Shown here: positions 26,101 to 33,669 of the stretch, in pieces
How positions within the stretch are numbered: position 1 is the stretch's first letter
How the letters are laid out: each line of letters starts with the position of its first letter
Assembly: GCA_020073015.1 (NCBI GenBank)
Contig: JAIQFZ010000004.1
Location: 62,001 to 126,000 of the forward strand
DNA: 64,000 nt
Direction of reading: 5' to 3'
Source: Terriglobia bacterium
GTDB lineage: Bacteria > Acidobacteriota > Terriglobia > Terriglobales > Acidobacteriaceae
Notes under the pieces: model-generated
What the model saw: only the letters and a program-made list of their open reading frames with translations
The model's database searches: none
What the model was told of the DNA's origin: nothing
Program-made: the position numbers and the translations under genes

Positions 26101-26141
26101 GCGTTGCCGTCGATTCCATGGGAAAGATCAGAGGTGTGCAA
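23103..26141 (-). CDS. Receiver-domain / PEP-pyruvate-binding ATP-grasp fusion protein
   Basis: 1012 residues with unusual architecture. Residues about 43-165 resemble a receiver domain lacking the phospho-acceptor Asp (the expected strand reads LIVTNLAVGE, Asn107). Residues about 188-330 form a second receiver with VEDN (194-197) and Asp265 in VVSDVQFPRGG. Residues about 440-810 match the PPDK/PEP synthase N-terminal ATP-grasp domain (GSLGGKARGLAF, LAVRSSSLLEDSQ, QQVVGTVHGERFYPDFSGV). There is no phosphohistidine swivelling domain (no TSHAAI-like motif) and no PEP-binding barrel, so a full PEP synthase reaction is unlikely. An alternative ATG is at codon 15. Role unknown; maybe phosphotransfer signalling tied to PEP or pyruvate level. 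Confidence 0.8.
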   Translation of the reverse strand: MHTSDLSHGIDGNAMTGLGEIDPFLDAEEAFEGFDRLMPFRVHDILLVSNLYDSFILREDGRLNELLIGESRELNLQQIPGITHVSNCTQALDLARSQTRFNLIVTNLAVGEMNAAQLAREIRKSGRDVPVVVLAYDYREVKNFIARNPVTEIDRIFMWQGNARILIAIVKYIEDKRNVRHDTQAVGVPVLLVVEDNIRYYSSILPVIYTELISQSRRVIREGINVAHKLVRQRARPKILLCSDYEDAAKQAMEYRENLLAVVSDVQFPRGGAPDADAGFELARVIRDSVPDVPIVLHSSHTEYRSRAYAEGFAFLQKRSPTFLRDFRKLLTQQCSFGDFVFRMPDGTEVARASDMQALEAQLHTVPAESIAYHSQRNHFSRWLTARTEFAVAQKLRPRKVSDFATLEVLRNDLIDSINDYRREQSEFLIGDFDAGTFKPGDAFFLRIGAGSLGGKARGLAFVRHLLYKRRFSRRFPGVKVTVPPAVVISTDVFDRFLTENNLQEFAIHCNDDAEIEHRFLAASLPAHLLEDLTAFLREVKYPLAVRSSSLLEDSQYQPFTGVYETFMLSNHQPDLQERVERLTEAIKRIYASTFSQHAKAYVRATPYRTEEEKMAVILQQVVGTVHGERFYPDFSGVVRSRNFYPVPPMASEDGVAAVALGMGREVVEGGKCLTFCPRYPRNLVQFSSVKDILTNSQSEFWALEMNHFQHEDPLEGLREARFTLRTAEEDGTLQAVGSTYSRDNDAVYDGLSRPGARIVSFAPVLKHGVFPLASVLDQLSRVGEDALGQPVEIEFAVRLARRSDEAAEFGFLQIRPLVMSREGDELRMGDVDPAGLVCRSSMVLGNGRIQNLQDVVVVDFHRFERGRSQEVAEAVAHFNAQLGLENRPYLLIGVGRLGSNDPWLGIPVEWDEISGARVIVEAGFRDFRVIPSQGSHFFQNLMAFQVGYFTVNPDAGEGSVDWPWLGEQPAIEEQACVRHLRFEDPLLVIMNGKAREGMIFKPGFGPGKNAK

Positions 26142-26191
26142 ATTGTAGCAAGCCGGCGATCATCAACGCCGTGATCCCCTCCGGCGCTGGC

Positions 26192-26653
26192 CTACCGGGA
26201 AACTGGCTTTCTGGTCAGATTGGTGTGACTGGCCACGCACTGCCACTGACCTCCGGATAAAATCCACGTATCGGTGAAGCGGCCGTAATGATCGAACGGT
26301 TTCCCCTTATTGATGCCCTTGGTATGGTAGGCCCCGGTCACCACTGCAACACCCGGGTAAAAGTACACATCGACTCCGTCGTTCGAGACTGAGGTTGTCT
26401 TCACAGAGGGATCTTTGCTGTCGGCAATGAACGTCGCCTTGTTCATCACCGTGCCGTCCCAGTCGGTATAGACAAACGTATCCGCGACCAGTGTGTTCAG
26501 GGCTTCTCCATCGCGATGAATCTGCGCCTGGTTCCAGGCGTTTTCGAGCGCGATGAGCTTGCTCTTTTCGGTTTTGGGGTCCTGAATCGCAACCTGCGCG
26601 ACGACCATCAGATTGCACGCCAACAGCACAACCGTGACCGCTCGCAACTTCAT
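26192..26653 (-). CDS. Secreted DUF4440 / NTF2-like protein
   Basis: 153 residues with a signal peptide (LRAVTVVLLACNLMVVAQVA). The mature domain is SnoaL/NTF2-like: LIALENAWNQAQIHRDGEAL, FVYTDWDGTVMNKATFIAD, VAVVTGAYHTKG, HYGRFTDTWILSGGQWQCVASH. Such domains form a cone-shaped pocket and are often in secreted hypothetical proteins. No catalytic residue can be assigned. Neighbours are the PEP-binding fusion and an alpha/beta hydrolase on the same strand, 50 and 63 bp away. Confidence 0.8.
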   Translation of the reverse strand: MKLRAVTVVLLACNLMVVAQVAIQDPKTEKSKLIALENAWNQAQIHRDGEALNTLVADTFVYTDWDGTVMNKATFIADSKDPSVKTTSVSNDGVDVYFYPGVAVVTGAYHTKGINKGKPFDHYGRFTDTWILSGGQWQCVASHTNLTRKPVSR

Positions 26654-26716
26654 GTTCGGCTCCTGATTCCCGGCGAGTGCGCATACTAAAACGCCGGATC
26701 GTCCATTCCAATGCGA

Positions 26717-27484
26717 CTACCCCAAGGCGGAGAGCACCGCAGCCGTTACTTGCTTGAAAGCTGCTGAGCCCGGGTCGATCAGTTCAAAATGCCCGCACCG
26801 GGTAATCTCGATCAACTGAACCGACTCGCTGCTCTTCTTCTGTTCGACATAGTTGCGGCTGAACTCCACGGGAACGGTGTCGTCATCCGTGCCGTGGATG
26901 AGCCATTGCCGCGCCTGCGGAATCTTGAGTTCCATCGGATCGGCCTCCCGGTAGTGCTCCGGCACCGCTTCCGGTGTGCCGCCCAGGAACTCCACCACCG
27001 CATCGTGGCTGAGATGCAGCGCAAATGCCTTCCTCAGATCCACCACGCCGGCGAGTGCCATTACCCTCCGCAGCGAAGTCTCGTGCGCCGCCAGGCAAAG
27101 TGCCAACTGGCCCCCGGCGGAGTGGCCCATTACTACCAACCGCTTCCGATCCAGTTGAAATCGGGCGGCTTCCTGCCGGACATACCGATAAGCCGATCGC
27201 ACGTCGGCAAAGGTTCCCGGCCAGCCTCCGCCCTGGTCGCCGACTCGCCGGTACTCCGCATTGAAGGTCGCGATGCCCGCTGCCCGCAGCGCCTCACACA
27301 AGTGTCCCGCATGCGCCAGGTCGTACTTCGCGCGCCAGTAGCCACCGTGCAGGTTCAGCAGGACCGGGTACGGCCCCTTGCCCCGGGGAAGGCGCAGTTC
27401 GACAAACTGATTCGAGTCGCTTCCGTACGCCTCCCGCCTGTCCGGAGGCAGTTGCGGCCGGCTTAGAATGTCCACGGTTGACAC
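26717..27484 (-). CDS. Alpha/beta hydrolase (BD-FAE/esterase-like)
   Basis: 255-residue cytoplasmic serine hydrolase. The oxyanion motif LLNLHGGYWRAKYD lies near residue 42-55 and the nucleophile motif GHSAGGQLALCLA near 122 (Ser of GHSAG). The acid and His are in HGTDDDTVPVEF and CGHFELIDP. The HGGYW form is seen in the kynurenine-formamidase and BD-FAE esterase groups, so an ester or formamide substrate is likely. No tryptophan genes are adjacent. Confidence 0.87.
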   Translation of the reverse strand: MSTVDILSRPQLPPDRREAYGSDSNQFVELRLPRGKGPYPVLLNLHGGYWRAKYDLAHAGHLCEALRAAGIATFNAEYRRVGDQGGGWPGTFADVRSAYRYVRQEAARFQLDRKRLVVMGHSAGGQLALCLAAHETSLRRVMALAGVVDLRKAFALHLSHDAVVEFLGGTPEAVPEHYREADPMELKIPQARQWLIHGTDDDTVPVEFSRNYVEQKKSSESVQLIEITRCGHFELIDPGSAAFKQVTAAVLSALG

Positions 27485-27502
27485 GAACGACCCTGCGCCA
27501 GG

Positions 27503-27751
27503 CTACCCCTGTTTAAGCTTCAGCTTGCCCTTATTGTCTTCAAGAAACACTTGAAGATCGGGCGCGACCTCCAGCAACCGCTTCCACTGCTCATAATAGA
27601 GTGTCACTGGAAAGCGTCCGAGCCCATACACGCTCACGCCTCCCTTTTCACTGACACGAAACTCCATAGCGCCGCTGCGCTTCTTTGTATCCACCTGTTT
27701 TTCAAGATCGGCTAAACGGGCCTTTAATTCTTCATAGGTTGGTTCTGTCAT
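27503..27751 (-). CDS. Small hypothetical protein (82 aa)
   Basis: The N-terminal helix EELKARLADLEKQVDTKK could form a short coiled coil; the rest (FRVSEKGGVSVYGLGRFPVT, LYYEQWKRLLEVAPDLQVFL) looks like a compact beta-alpha domain. I recall similar small proteins of unknown function in many bacteria. It lies 18 bp upstream of the hydrolase gene and may be in the same unit. Moderate support from codon use and a good length. Confidence 0.7.
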   Translation of the reverse strand: MTEPTYEELKARLADLEKQVDTKKRSGAMEFRVSEKGGVSVYGLGRFPVTLYYEQWKRLLEVAPDLQVFLEDNKGKLKLKQG

Positions 27752-27780
27752 GACAAGACCTCGAACGATTTTGTTTCATC

Positions 27781-28200
27781 TTACCGCCTGGGCGTGTGTT
27801 CGAACGGCAGTTTCGCATAGCGAGCCTTATCGACTTCAATAAACAGCGCGATTCTCCCTTCCGGTGTGCGGAACGGGAACGGCTTCCCGGTGTACTTGAC
27901 CGAGATCGGATCCATAATTGTCAACTGCGGGTCTGGACGCCGCTCCACGACTCTTCCTCGCAACTGAACCTCTTCATAGGGATTCGTGCCACTGACCACC
28001 GACAGTGCCACGCGGGCGTCCCGAAGCGTGTTTCTAGCCTTTAACGAGCCTTCTCCGGTGCAGACAATGATTCTCTCTCCATCGCGACCGATCCACACCG
28101 GAACCGATTGTGGCGAGCCGTCTGGCATCAGCGTTGCCAGATGCGCGAAGTTTGGTCCGTCTAGCAATTCTTTCACTTCCCCAGGGATGACAATGCCCAT
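27781..28200 (-). CDS. Pyridoxamine-5'-phosphate-oxidase-like flavin/F420 protein (PPOX class)
   Basis: 139 residues, split-barrel fold. Motifs: ELLDGPNFAHLATLMPDGSPQSVPVWI at the start, then NTLRDARVALSVVSGTNPYEEVQLRGRV. The ATLMPDGSPQSVPVW pattern is that of the PPOX F420/FMN-dependent family rather than true PdxH, which is longer. Likely an FMN- or F420-binding reductase of unknown substrate. Thirty bases upstream of the 82-residue gene on the same strand. Confidence 0.85.
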   Translation of the reverse strand: MGIVIPGEVKELLDGPNFAHLATLMPDGSPQSVPVWIGRDGERIIVCTGEGSLKARNTLRDARVALSVVSGTNPYEEVQLRGRVVERRPDPQLTIMDPISVKYTGKPFPFRTPEGRIALFIEVDKARYAKLPFEHTPRR

Positions 28201-28317
28201 AGATCTCCTATTGGTACGCGCTCTGCCATAAAGACTTGTGACTGAAATGATGACTTACAACAACGTCGAATAGTATATGGCTTCAGCGCAGTTTGCACTC
28301 CTCGCCCGCCCGCGATC

Positions 28318-30525
28318 TCAGAAGAATTTACCCACTTTGAAATAGAATTTGCGATGCTGCGTGTCTCCCAGGCTGCCTCCGAAAAACATCGGCCCAAACA
28401 CCGTCTGGAACAATACTCCGATCGTCCCATTCTGCTGGATCCTCGGCACGCCCGTGGGCTGACCATAGGCTTTTCCCGCTTCGTACATCGAGAACAGATA
28501 CAGATTCTGCTTCAGCAGCGGTGAAAGTTCGCGCAACCGGTAAAGAAGCGCGGGTTGAAACAGGAAGTACTGGTTGGTTAACAACTCGTTTGTCCCATAA
28601 GCTCCCAGACGCAGCGGTCCTCCCAGGCTGAAGGGCGGGAAACCTACATTCTTGGTCGAAAACGCCGTCCCGCCGGATGCAAAGAACAACACGGACGACC
28701 GCTCGCTTGTTCGTTGCGCCAAGCCGAATCGCAATTCTTCGGTCGGCACCACGTCCGCGGTCCCCGGATTCGCATCGTAGAACTTGAAGGTGGATTCCAC
28801 CCGCACCCCGCTGCGCGGGATCACCGGATCATCGAAACGCTCCAATCGGTACCGTAAGGATGTAATCCCAAACCGGCCGTGCACAGCCGGCGTCACCGGC
28901 ACGCCAATATCCTCGCTCACCTTCTGATATCCAGCCTGATACCCGACTCGCAGTTCCCCGCTTCGCCCGAACGCATAGCCGAGGTCGACTCCGCCGCCCA
29001 TGCGCCGGTTACGGTACTCGCCCAGCACTCGATTGCGCTGATAGACGTTGAAAGGGCTGCTATCCGCCATCCCGTACATCGAGATAAACCAGTGGGTGTA
29101 GGCAGTGAACGGATGATAATACTCGGTGCTCAGCCCGTACTCGGAGCCTGCCACAAAGTCATTGCGCCACTCCGATCCAAATCCGCCAAAATCGAGAAAG
29201 GTGATCCGGCCGCCCACCTGAAACAGCACATTCTTGTAGTCCGATCCGTCGATCAAAAGCTGTGGATGGACGGTCGGTGGCGCGTACTCCTTTTCCTCCG
29301 CATCGACCGCCAATCCCGGTTGTCCGTTCTGCTCTCGAATGGCATACCCCGCCCGGGAAAAGCGTCCCAGCCCCGTGATATTCATCATCTGCTGATCGAC
29401 GGCGTCCTCTTTGACGGGCTCGCCGGCCAGTCCTGCCAACCGGTGCTCCAGCCCTCTCGCGATGGAATCACTGGCGCCGGTGACGTCCACGAACTGCGGC
29501 GTTGGTACTTGCCGACGCCTCTTTGTTAGCGCTGTCTGCAACTGCTGCCACTCGTCCGCGCCAATTTGCAGACCGGCCAGCACCGCATGCTTTTCCTGCG
29601 CGGCTCTATAGCCTTCGGCTTCGATTTCGGCAAATCGCGGGTAGTCGGCCGCGTCAAAGTTTCCCATATCGGCCGTCAGCACAATATCTGCCTTCTCCAT
29701 ACTGCGCAGTTCGTTGATGGCAATCGTAACGCTTGCCGAGCGCTGCAGCACGCCCACCGATGACATCGGTTCCTTCGGGTTCACCGGCTTTGTCTTCAAG
29801 TGGACCGCAATCACAATGTCCGCACCCATCTGCCGCGCGACGTCGACCGGCAGATTATCCAGCAGTCCACCGTCCACCAGGACGCGATCGCCGTCCCGCA
29901 CCGGACTGAAGAAGGCTGGCAGTGACATCGTAGCCCGCAGTGCCAACGCGAGCGACCCGTGGTCGAAGACATACGCCTTCTGAGCTACCAGATCGGTAGC
30001 CACGCACCGGAACGGAATCGGCAGATCGTCAAAGCTCCGCATCTCCGAATACGGCAATCCCACGCGGTCCAGAATCAATCCCACTTGCTGGCCGGAACTG
30101 AACCCGCTTGGAAATTGCGCGCCGTGCTTCAACCCGAACTCGAACGCATTGGGATACTCCCGCCGGTCTTCCTTCCTCCGAAATGACAGGTTCTTGTACG
30201 GCGTTACTCCACGCAGGACTTCGTTCCACTTGATGCCTCGGATCATTTTGCGAATCTGATCCGGAGGCTCTCCCGTCGCATAGACTCCTCCGATCAGGCC
30301 GCCCATACTGGTGCCCGCGATCACATCCACCGGGATGCGATTCTCCTCCAGCCACTGGAGCACTCCCACGTGCGCCAAGCCGAGCGCTCCACCACCTTCG
30401 AGCACCAGTCCGATGCGCGGCCGGTGTCTTACCGGTGCTCCTTCCTGCCGCGTGTGAGGGGCGTTCTCCTGCGCACAAACGCTTGCTGCCAGCAGTACTA
30501 CAACTGCAACTCCGTCCAGTTTCAT
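28318..30525 (-). CDS. Patatin-like phospholipase with C-terminal outer-membrane barrel (PlpD-like)
   Basis: 735 residues from the ATG at 30525, which follows GGAGACGCC and yields a signal peptide (KLDGVAVVVLLAASVCAQ); the longer frame is rejected. Residues about 38-235 are a patatin domain: GGGALG oxyanion loop (44-49), nucleophile Ser73 in GTSMGG, and the Asp dyad in LVDGGLLDNLP. Then a POTRA-like linker (LAGLQIGADEWQ onward), and from about 430 a beta-barrel of the BamA/Omp85 type ending in Phe. The layout is that of type Vd autotransporters (PlpD). It probably acts on lipids at the cell surface. Confidence 0.88.
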   Translation of the reverse strand: MKLDGVAVVVLLAASVCAQENAPHTRQEGAPVRHRPRIGLVLEGGGALGLAHVGVLQWLEENRIPVDVIAGTSMGGLIGGVYATGEPPDQIRKMIRGIKWNEVLRGVTPYKNLSFRRKEDRREYPNAFEFGLKHGAQFPSGFSSGQQVGLILDRVGLPYSEMRSFDDLPIPFRCVATDLVAQKAYVFDHGSLALALRATMSLPAFFSPVRDGDRVLVDGGLLDNLPVDVARQMGADIVIAVHLKTKPVNPKEPMSSVGVLQRSASVTIAINELRSMEKADIVLTADMGNFDAADYPRFAEIEAEGYRAAQEKHAVLAGLQIGADEWQQLQTALTKRRRQVPTPQFVDVTGASDSIARGLEHRLAGLAGEPVKEDAVDQQMMNITGLGRFSRAGYAIREQNGQPGLAVDAEEKEYAPPTVHPQLLIDGSDYKNVLFQVGGRITFLDFGGFGSEWRNDFVAGSEYGLSTEYYHPFTAYTHWFISMYGMADSSPFNVYQRNRVLGEYRNRRMGGGVDLGYAFGRSGELRVGYQAGYQKVSEDIGVPVTPAVHGRFGITSLRYRLERFDDPVIPRSGVRVESTFKFYDANPGTADVVPTEELRFGLAQRTSERSSVLFFASGGTAFSTKNVGFPPFSLGGPLRLGAYGTNELLTNQYFLFQPALLYRLRELSPLLKQNLYLFSMYEAGKAYGQPTGVPRIQQNGTIGVLFQTVFGPMFFGGSLGDTQHRKFYFKVGKFF

Positions 30526-30583
30526 GGCGTCTCCAAAGCCAAAGGATAAGTTTAGGCCCGTCATCCCGGTCCCAGAAACACAG

Positions 30584-30614
30584 AGAGGCTGACGAAGAAT
30601 GTTCGCCAGCCTCT
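30584..30614. other. Hairpin upstream of the patatin gene
   Basis: AGAGGCTG/CAGCCTCT and CGAA/TTCG pair around a GAATG loop with one A-C mismatch, giving a 12-bp stem. It lies 60 bp before the patatin start, between it and a divergent small gene. Could be an RNA leader structure or a protein site; no T-run. Confidence 0.45.
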
Positions 30615-30751
30615 TGGCGTCGCTGCTCGCTCGCGCGACCTTAGGCTCCCCTCCTGCCGCCACCAGCCCTTGCAGCACTGTACGTAGGCAGCGGATGGTA
30701 CGGTCGGTGCTAAACTCTGCTCAGGAATGACTCCGGTGCAGGAGACGGTCG

Positions 30752-30892
30752 ATGGCAAAACACAGGTTTTCAATCATTGAAAGCGTGCCCATTCTGATTC
30801 TGCTGGGATTGCTCGCGGGCGCTGTGGGAGGCCTTGGAATTGGTCTGATCCAGCAGAAGGCTGCGTCCTCGAGTGCCAGCGCTTCCCGATAG
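30752..30892 (+). CDS. Small single-span membrane protein (46 aa)
   Basis: ATG at 30752 follows AGGAGACGGTCG, a good ribosome-binding site. The product is MAKHRFSIIESVPILILLGL, continuing with a Gly-rich hydrophobic segment (AGAVGGLGIGLIQQK) and a Ser/Ala tail ending SASR. The GxxxG-like pattern suggests helix packing in the membrane. Divergent from the patatin gene. No homology is recognised; support is the ribosome-binding site and the clean membrane segment. Confidence 0.5.
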   Translation: MAKHRFSIIESVPILILLGLLAGAVGGLGIGLIQQKAASSSASASR

Positions 30893-31218
30893 ACTCCACT
30901 TCCAGGTCTGCAAGTTTGGGGTCCGCCTCGCGACACAGAAGACAGGGTTTTGTTGGGCTGGATCGCAGAATGCAAAACGGGAAGCGGGGAACCAGTGACG
31001 TATCAACGACCTTTGACGCTCTCCTGCAAGGACGAGGCGAATCAACGGGGAGCCGATAAACCGCCACAAGTCAGCGGCTTCAACCGGGCTCGGCTGCTAT
31101 GCTGCTTTGCGCACGAGTAGCAAAACGCGCCGCTCTGCAGGCTTAACTGGGGCTCGGTCAATTAGTTGAACCTATATCGTGAAACCTCCACGTCAGGGAC
31201 CAGAAATCAAGACTGCCT
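30893..31218. other. Intergenic spacer, nothing recognised
   Basis: 326 bp between the 46-residue gene and the parA partner gene. I see no ribosome-binding-site-supported frame, no strong hairpin and no repeat shared with the rest of the window. Confidence 0.4.
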
Positions 31219-31641
31219 CTACTGCGGCAGACGTGGTCGTTTCTTTGACCTCGACATCTGGCGCAACTTGACGAGAGCCATCTCCAAACCGGACCTGGCT
31301 ATGTCGGAGAGATCCAGATCAAACTCTTTGGCTAGGGTTCGAAATTCCCTGTCCATACTGATGGGGATGCGAAATGTGTAAGGCAGCCCGCGTTCCTTTT
31401 CGGCTGCAGTCACGAGCCTAGTCAAGGGATCGGCTTCCAGCTCAACAGCGCTCTCGGGAGCTACCGCTTCCCTGCTTTCGGTGTGATTAACCGGTTGCGG
31501 CTCCTCGACGAGAAGGGCAACCTCCATCGCCGTTGGCAGATCGAGATCGGCGCCTTTCAGAATTGGACGTTCGCGTAGCTCGCTGAAGTCTGCTCCGAAG
31601 TTAATACCGCCGCTGCCCTCTCGCTTGTTGATGCTAGCCAT
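31219..31641 (-). CDS. Small partner gene of ParA, ribbon-helix-helix-like C-terminus
   Basis: 140 residues. Its ATG at 31641 has a very strong ribosome-binding site (GGGAGGAG, eight bases away) although it lies inside the last 85 bp of parA in another frame. The N-terminal part is acidic and probably disordered (up to about residue 90). The C-terminal part, LPYTFRIPISMDREFRTLAK followed by EFDLDLSDIARSGLEMALVK, resembles a ribbon-helix-helix or small helix-turn-helix DNA-binding module. A short acidic protein with a DNA-binding end encoded after ParA fits a ParB/ParG-type centromere-binding adaptor, by analogy only. Confidence 0.65.
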   Translation of the reverse strand: MASINKREGSGGINFGADFSELRERPILKGADLDLPTAMEVALLVEEPQPVNHTESREAVAPESAVELEADPLTRLVTAAEKERGLPYTFRIPISMDREFRTLAKEFDLDLSDIARSGLEMALVKLRQMSRSKKRPRLPQ

Positions 31642-32306
31642 TTCAGAATCTCCTCCCTCAAAGAGATGTACTCGACTGCTCCTTTACTGTTCTGTGCAAT
31701 TTCAAAGATCGTCAGCCCCGCATCAGCTGTCCGGCGGATGTCCTCCCGATGTGCAATTGAGGTTTCCAGAACACGGATCGGTAAACCGGCGAGGTTCAAT
31801 ACAAGCTGGGTCCTGGCCCCCTTGGCCGAGTTCGTTCGGACATCGCGATTGTTGATGAACGCCAGAAGTTCGAGGTCTGGTTTTGTGGTTTCGCGAATGG
31901 CTAAGAGCCACTGCAGAAACCCGACGAGCGCCCGCAGGTCGTGTCCGGATGGCACAACGGGTATCAGAACGGCGTTTGACACCAAGACCGCATTCCGCAA
32001 CACTTCCCCATCCTTTTCGCCAGGGTCCCGCGGCGGGCAATCAATGAGCACAACATCGTAAGGATCGACCGCCAATGCGGCTTTCAGGAAATTCCGTACG
32101 TTCGTGGACTGCAAGCCCAGGACTTCGTACGAACAGCCAGACCCTTCTCCGGTTCTTCGCCACGAGTAAGCGCTGGCTTGACTACCGTCGGCATCCACAA
32201 TCAAGGTCCGATAACCTCTAGCCACAAAGGCGCCCGCTAGATTGGTAGCGGTAGTGGTTTTCCCGCTGCCACCCTTTTTGTTTGCAACCGCTATGATCGT
32301 CGCCAT
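31557..32306 (-). CDS. parA: ParA-family partition ATPase
   Basis: 249 residues. Deviant Walker A KKGGSGKTTTATNLAG (residues 10-25) with the signature Lys, Walker A' DADGSQASAYSWRR near 40-53, and Walker B VVLIDCPPRDPGEKDG near 83-98. It lacks an N-terminal helix-turn-helix, so it is the small type Ib ParA of plasmids and integrated elements rather than the chromosomal Soj. The C-terminus overlaps the partner gene by 85 bp. Repeats resembling a centromere lie just upstream. Chromosomal ParA would normally sit near parB/gidA; none is here, pointing to an acquired element. Confidence 0.87.
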   Translation of the reverse strand: MATIIAVANKKGGSGKTTTATNLAGAFVARGYRTLIVDADGSQASAYSWRRTGEGSGCSYEVLGLQSTNVRNFLKAALAVDPYDVVLIDCPPRDPGEKDGEVLRNAVLVSNAVLIPVVPSGHDLRALVGFLQWLLAIRETTKPDLELLAFINNRDVRTNSAKGARTQLVLNLAGLPIRVLETSIAHREDIRRTADAGLTIFEIAQNSKGAVEYISLREEILKWLASTSERAAAVLTSEQTSASYANVQF

Positions 32307-32360
32307 ACGTCGCAGCCTACCCCTATGGCGCTCATGCGTGGAGTAACTATTATGGTTCTG

Positions 32361-32500
32361 CGGACAGGACAGGCGTACCTACTGTCTGTCAACCCGACAA
32401 CACGTACGCGGAAACATCTGATTTAAGACGGCTAACTCGTATTACACACTGTCTGACAGACCGTAAGACAGACACGCTGACAGACCTGCGGACTGACCCG
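32361..32500. repeat. CTGACAGACC repeats upstream of parA, possible parS-like centromere
   Basis: Direct repeats CTGACAGACC at 32453-32462 and 32477-32486 (24 bp apart), GACAGAC at 32467-32473, the palindrome GTCTG-A-CAGAC at 32451-32461, and CTGTCTGTC at 32382-32390. They lie 60-180 bp upstream of the parA start. Clusters of such units upstream of a small parA are typical of partition sites; no binding is shown. Confidence 0.55.
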
Positions 32501-33458
32501 TCCGTCATTCGCCACGTCCTACCCTCTCCGAAACCGTGCGCTGCGTGTTCCGCGTATAGCACCGAATGCGTGATGATAAGTGTGCACTCCCGCCGTGCGC
32601 GCGCAGGAATGCGTGCCGGGCCGGGCCGCGGCTCCCTTCTAACGACGGCAATCGTAGGGCCGCGGCGTGCCTCGTCTCCCTTCTCAGTACCGCAGATGGC
32701 CCCTCCCATCCGCGATCGATCCACCTGGCTTGTCGGCCATCCGTCGCCTGCGCCTCTTGTCGCTGAAGTCTTAGCGAAGGTTTGTCCCCGCGCAAGAACG
32801 CGGGACGCATCAACTCTGCGCAGGCCGATCGCTATGTTCCGTCGGAACGATCCCTTTTGCTTCGATGGATGGCTGATTTTGCCAACCGAGCGACCTTACC
32901 GGGGAGTCTTCCCCACAGCCTTAACCCAGGATGCCGCTAAGGCGTGGAAAGTCTGGATGTTTCTGCGTACCGGTGCACCGTCCATCTAATAGTTAAAGGA
33001 AGTATGGGGCTTGGGAATTTGACGGGTAAATAGCATTAAAGATCGCTAAATCAATCACATAGACGCTCACACCTAAAGTTGCATGCCGCGCGTAAAACAA
33101 CATCTTGTGTTTACTATTCAGTAACTACACATGCCATGTGTACTTAATAGTTAATACCCCTGCTCCAGTATTTTGTGGTTTTGCGATGCCACCATATGTT
33201 GGGGGTGGCCCCAATGCGGTTCGAGCAGTACTTGAACTGCAGTGCAAGGTGAAGTATTGCTTGAAGGGGACTCTCAGGGCTTACATGAAGAACGCTTCCC
33301 TGTTGCCCCGTTGGCTCAGCAGACAATCGTCAGGAGTAAAGGTGAAGCACCGCTTTAGGAGAGCCTTGAAGCATTACTCGAATGGCGATTCCCGAGGGGT
33401 CGGATCAGGTGCAGAAGACAATCGGAGCCACAGCTGGTCTCAAGATGATTCGAAAAAA
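32501..33458. other. Poorly coding region between parA and tRNA-Gly
   Basis: About 960 bp. The first half is GC-rich with three overlapping frames of poor quality and no ribosome-binding site; the second half (from about 32985) is clearly lower in GC, with direct copies of TAATAGTTAA at 32987-32996 and 33145-33154 and a 17-bp palindrome at 33126-33142. Composition and the tRNA at its end suggest the rest of an integrated element. I find no integrase and no duplicated tRNA end. Confidence 0.5.
33126..33142. promoter_or_regulatory. 17-bp palindrome TACACATG-C-CATGTGTA
   Basis: Perfect 8-bp arms around one base. It lies in AT-richer DNA with no gene nearby; the length and symmetry fit a binding site for a dimeric protein. 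Confidence 0.45.
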
Positions 33459-33533
33459 TGGAGCGGGAGACGGGGATCGAACCCGTGACATCCAGCTTGG
33501 GAAGCTGGCGTTCTACCGCTGAACTACTCCCGC
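33459..33533 (-). tRNA. tRNA-Gly (anticodon CCC)
   Basis: Minus-strand cloverleaf: acceptor GCGGGAG/CTCCCGC, D arm with AGCGGTAGA, anticodon stem CCAGC/GCTGG with loop TTCCCAA (anticodon CCC, reads GGG), T arm with GGTTCGATCC, discriminator T and an encoded CCA at 33459-33461. It lies at the end of the parA-associated region and could have been the attachment site of an integrating element. Confidence 0.95.
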
Positions 33534-33669
33534 CCAAGCCTGGTTAGATTATCACCCCACTCGCTCCGAGACAACGTTGCCCCCTGCTCCCATTTGCCAT
33601 CGCCTCGCGCTCTCCCTTAAGATGCCCCGTCGGGCGGGCACCGATCTTTCCCGCCCCGCAGGAGCGCCG

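Noticed and set aside
32441-32500. CRISPR-like repeats
   Set aside because: Units are short and irregular, spacing is not constant and no cas genes exist; better read as partition-site repeats.
32570-32989. 139-residue frame in the parA-tRNA region
   Set aside because: No ribosome-binding site, overlapping frames of similar quality on both strands, and no recognisable domain.
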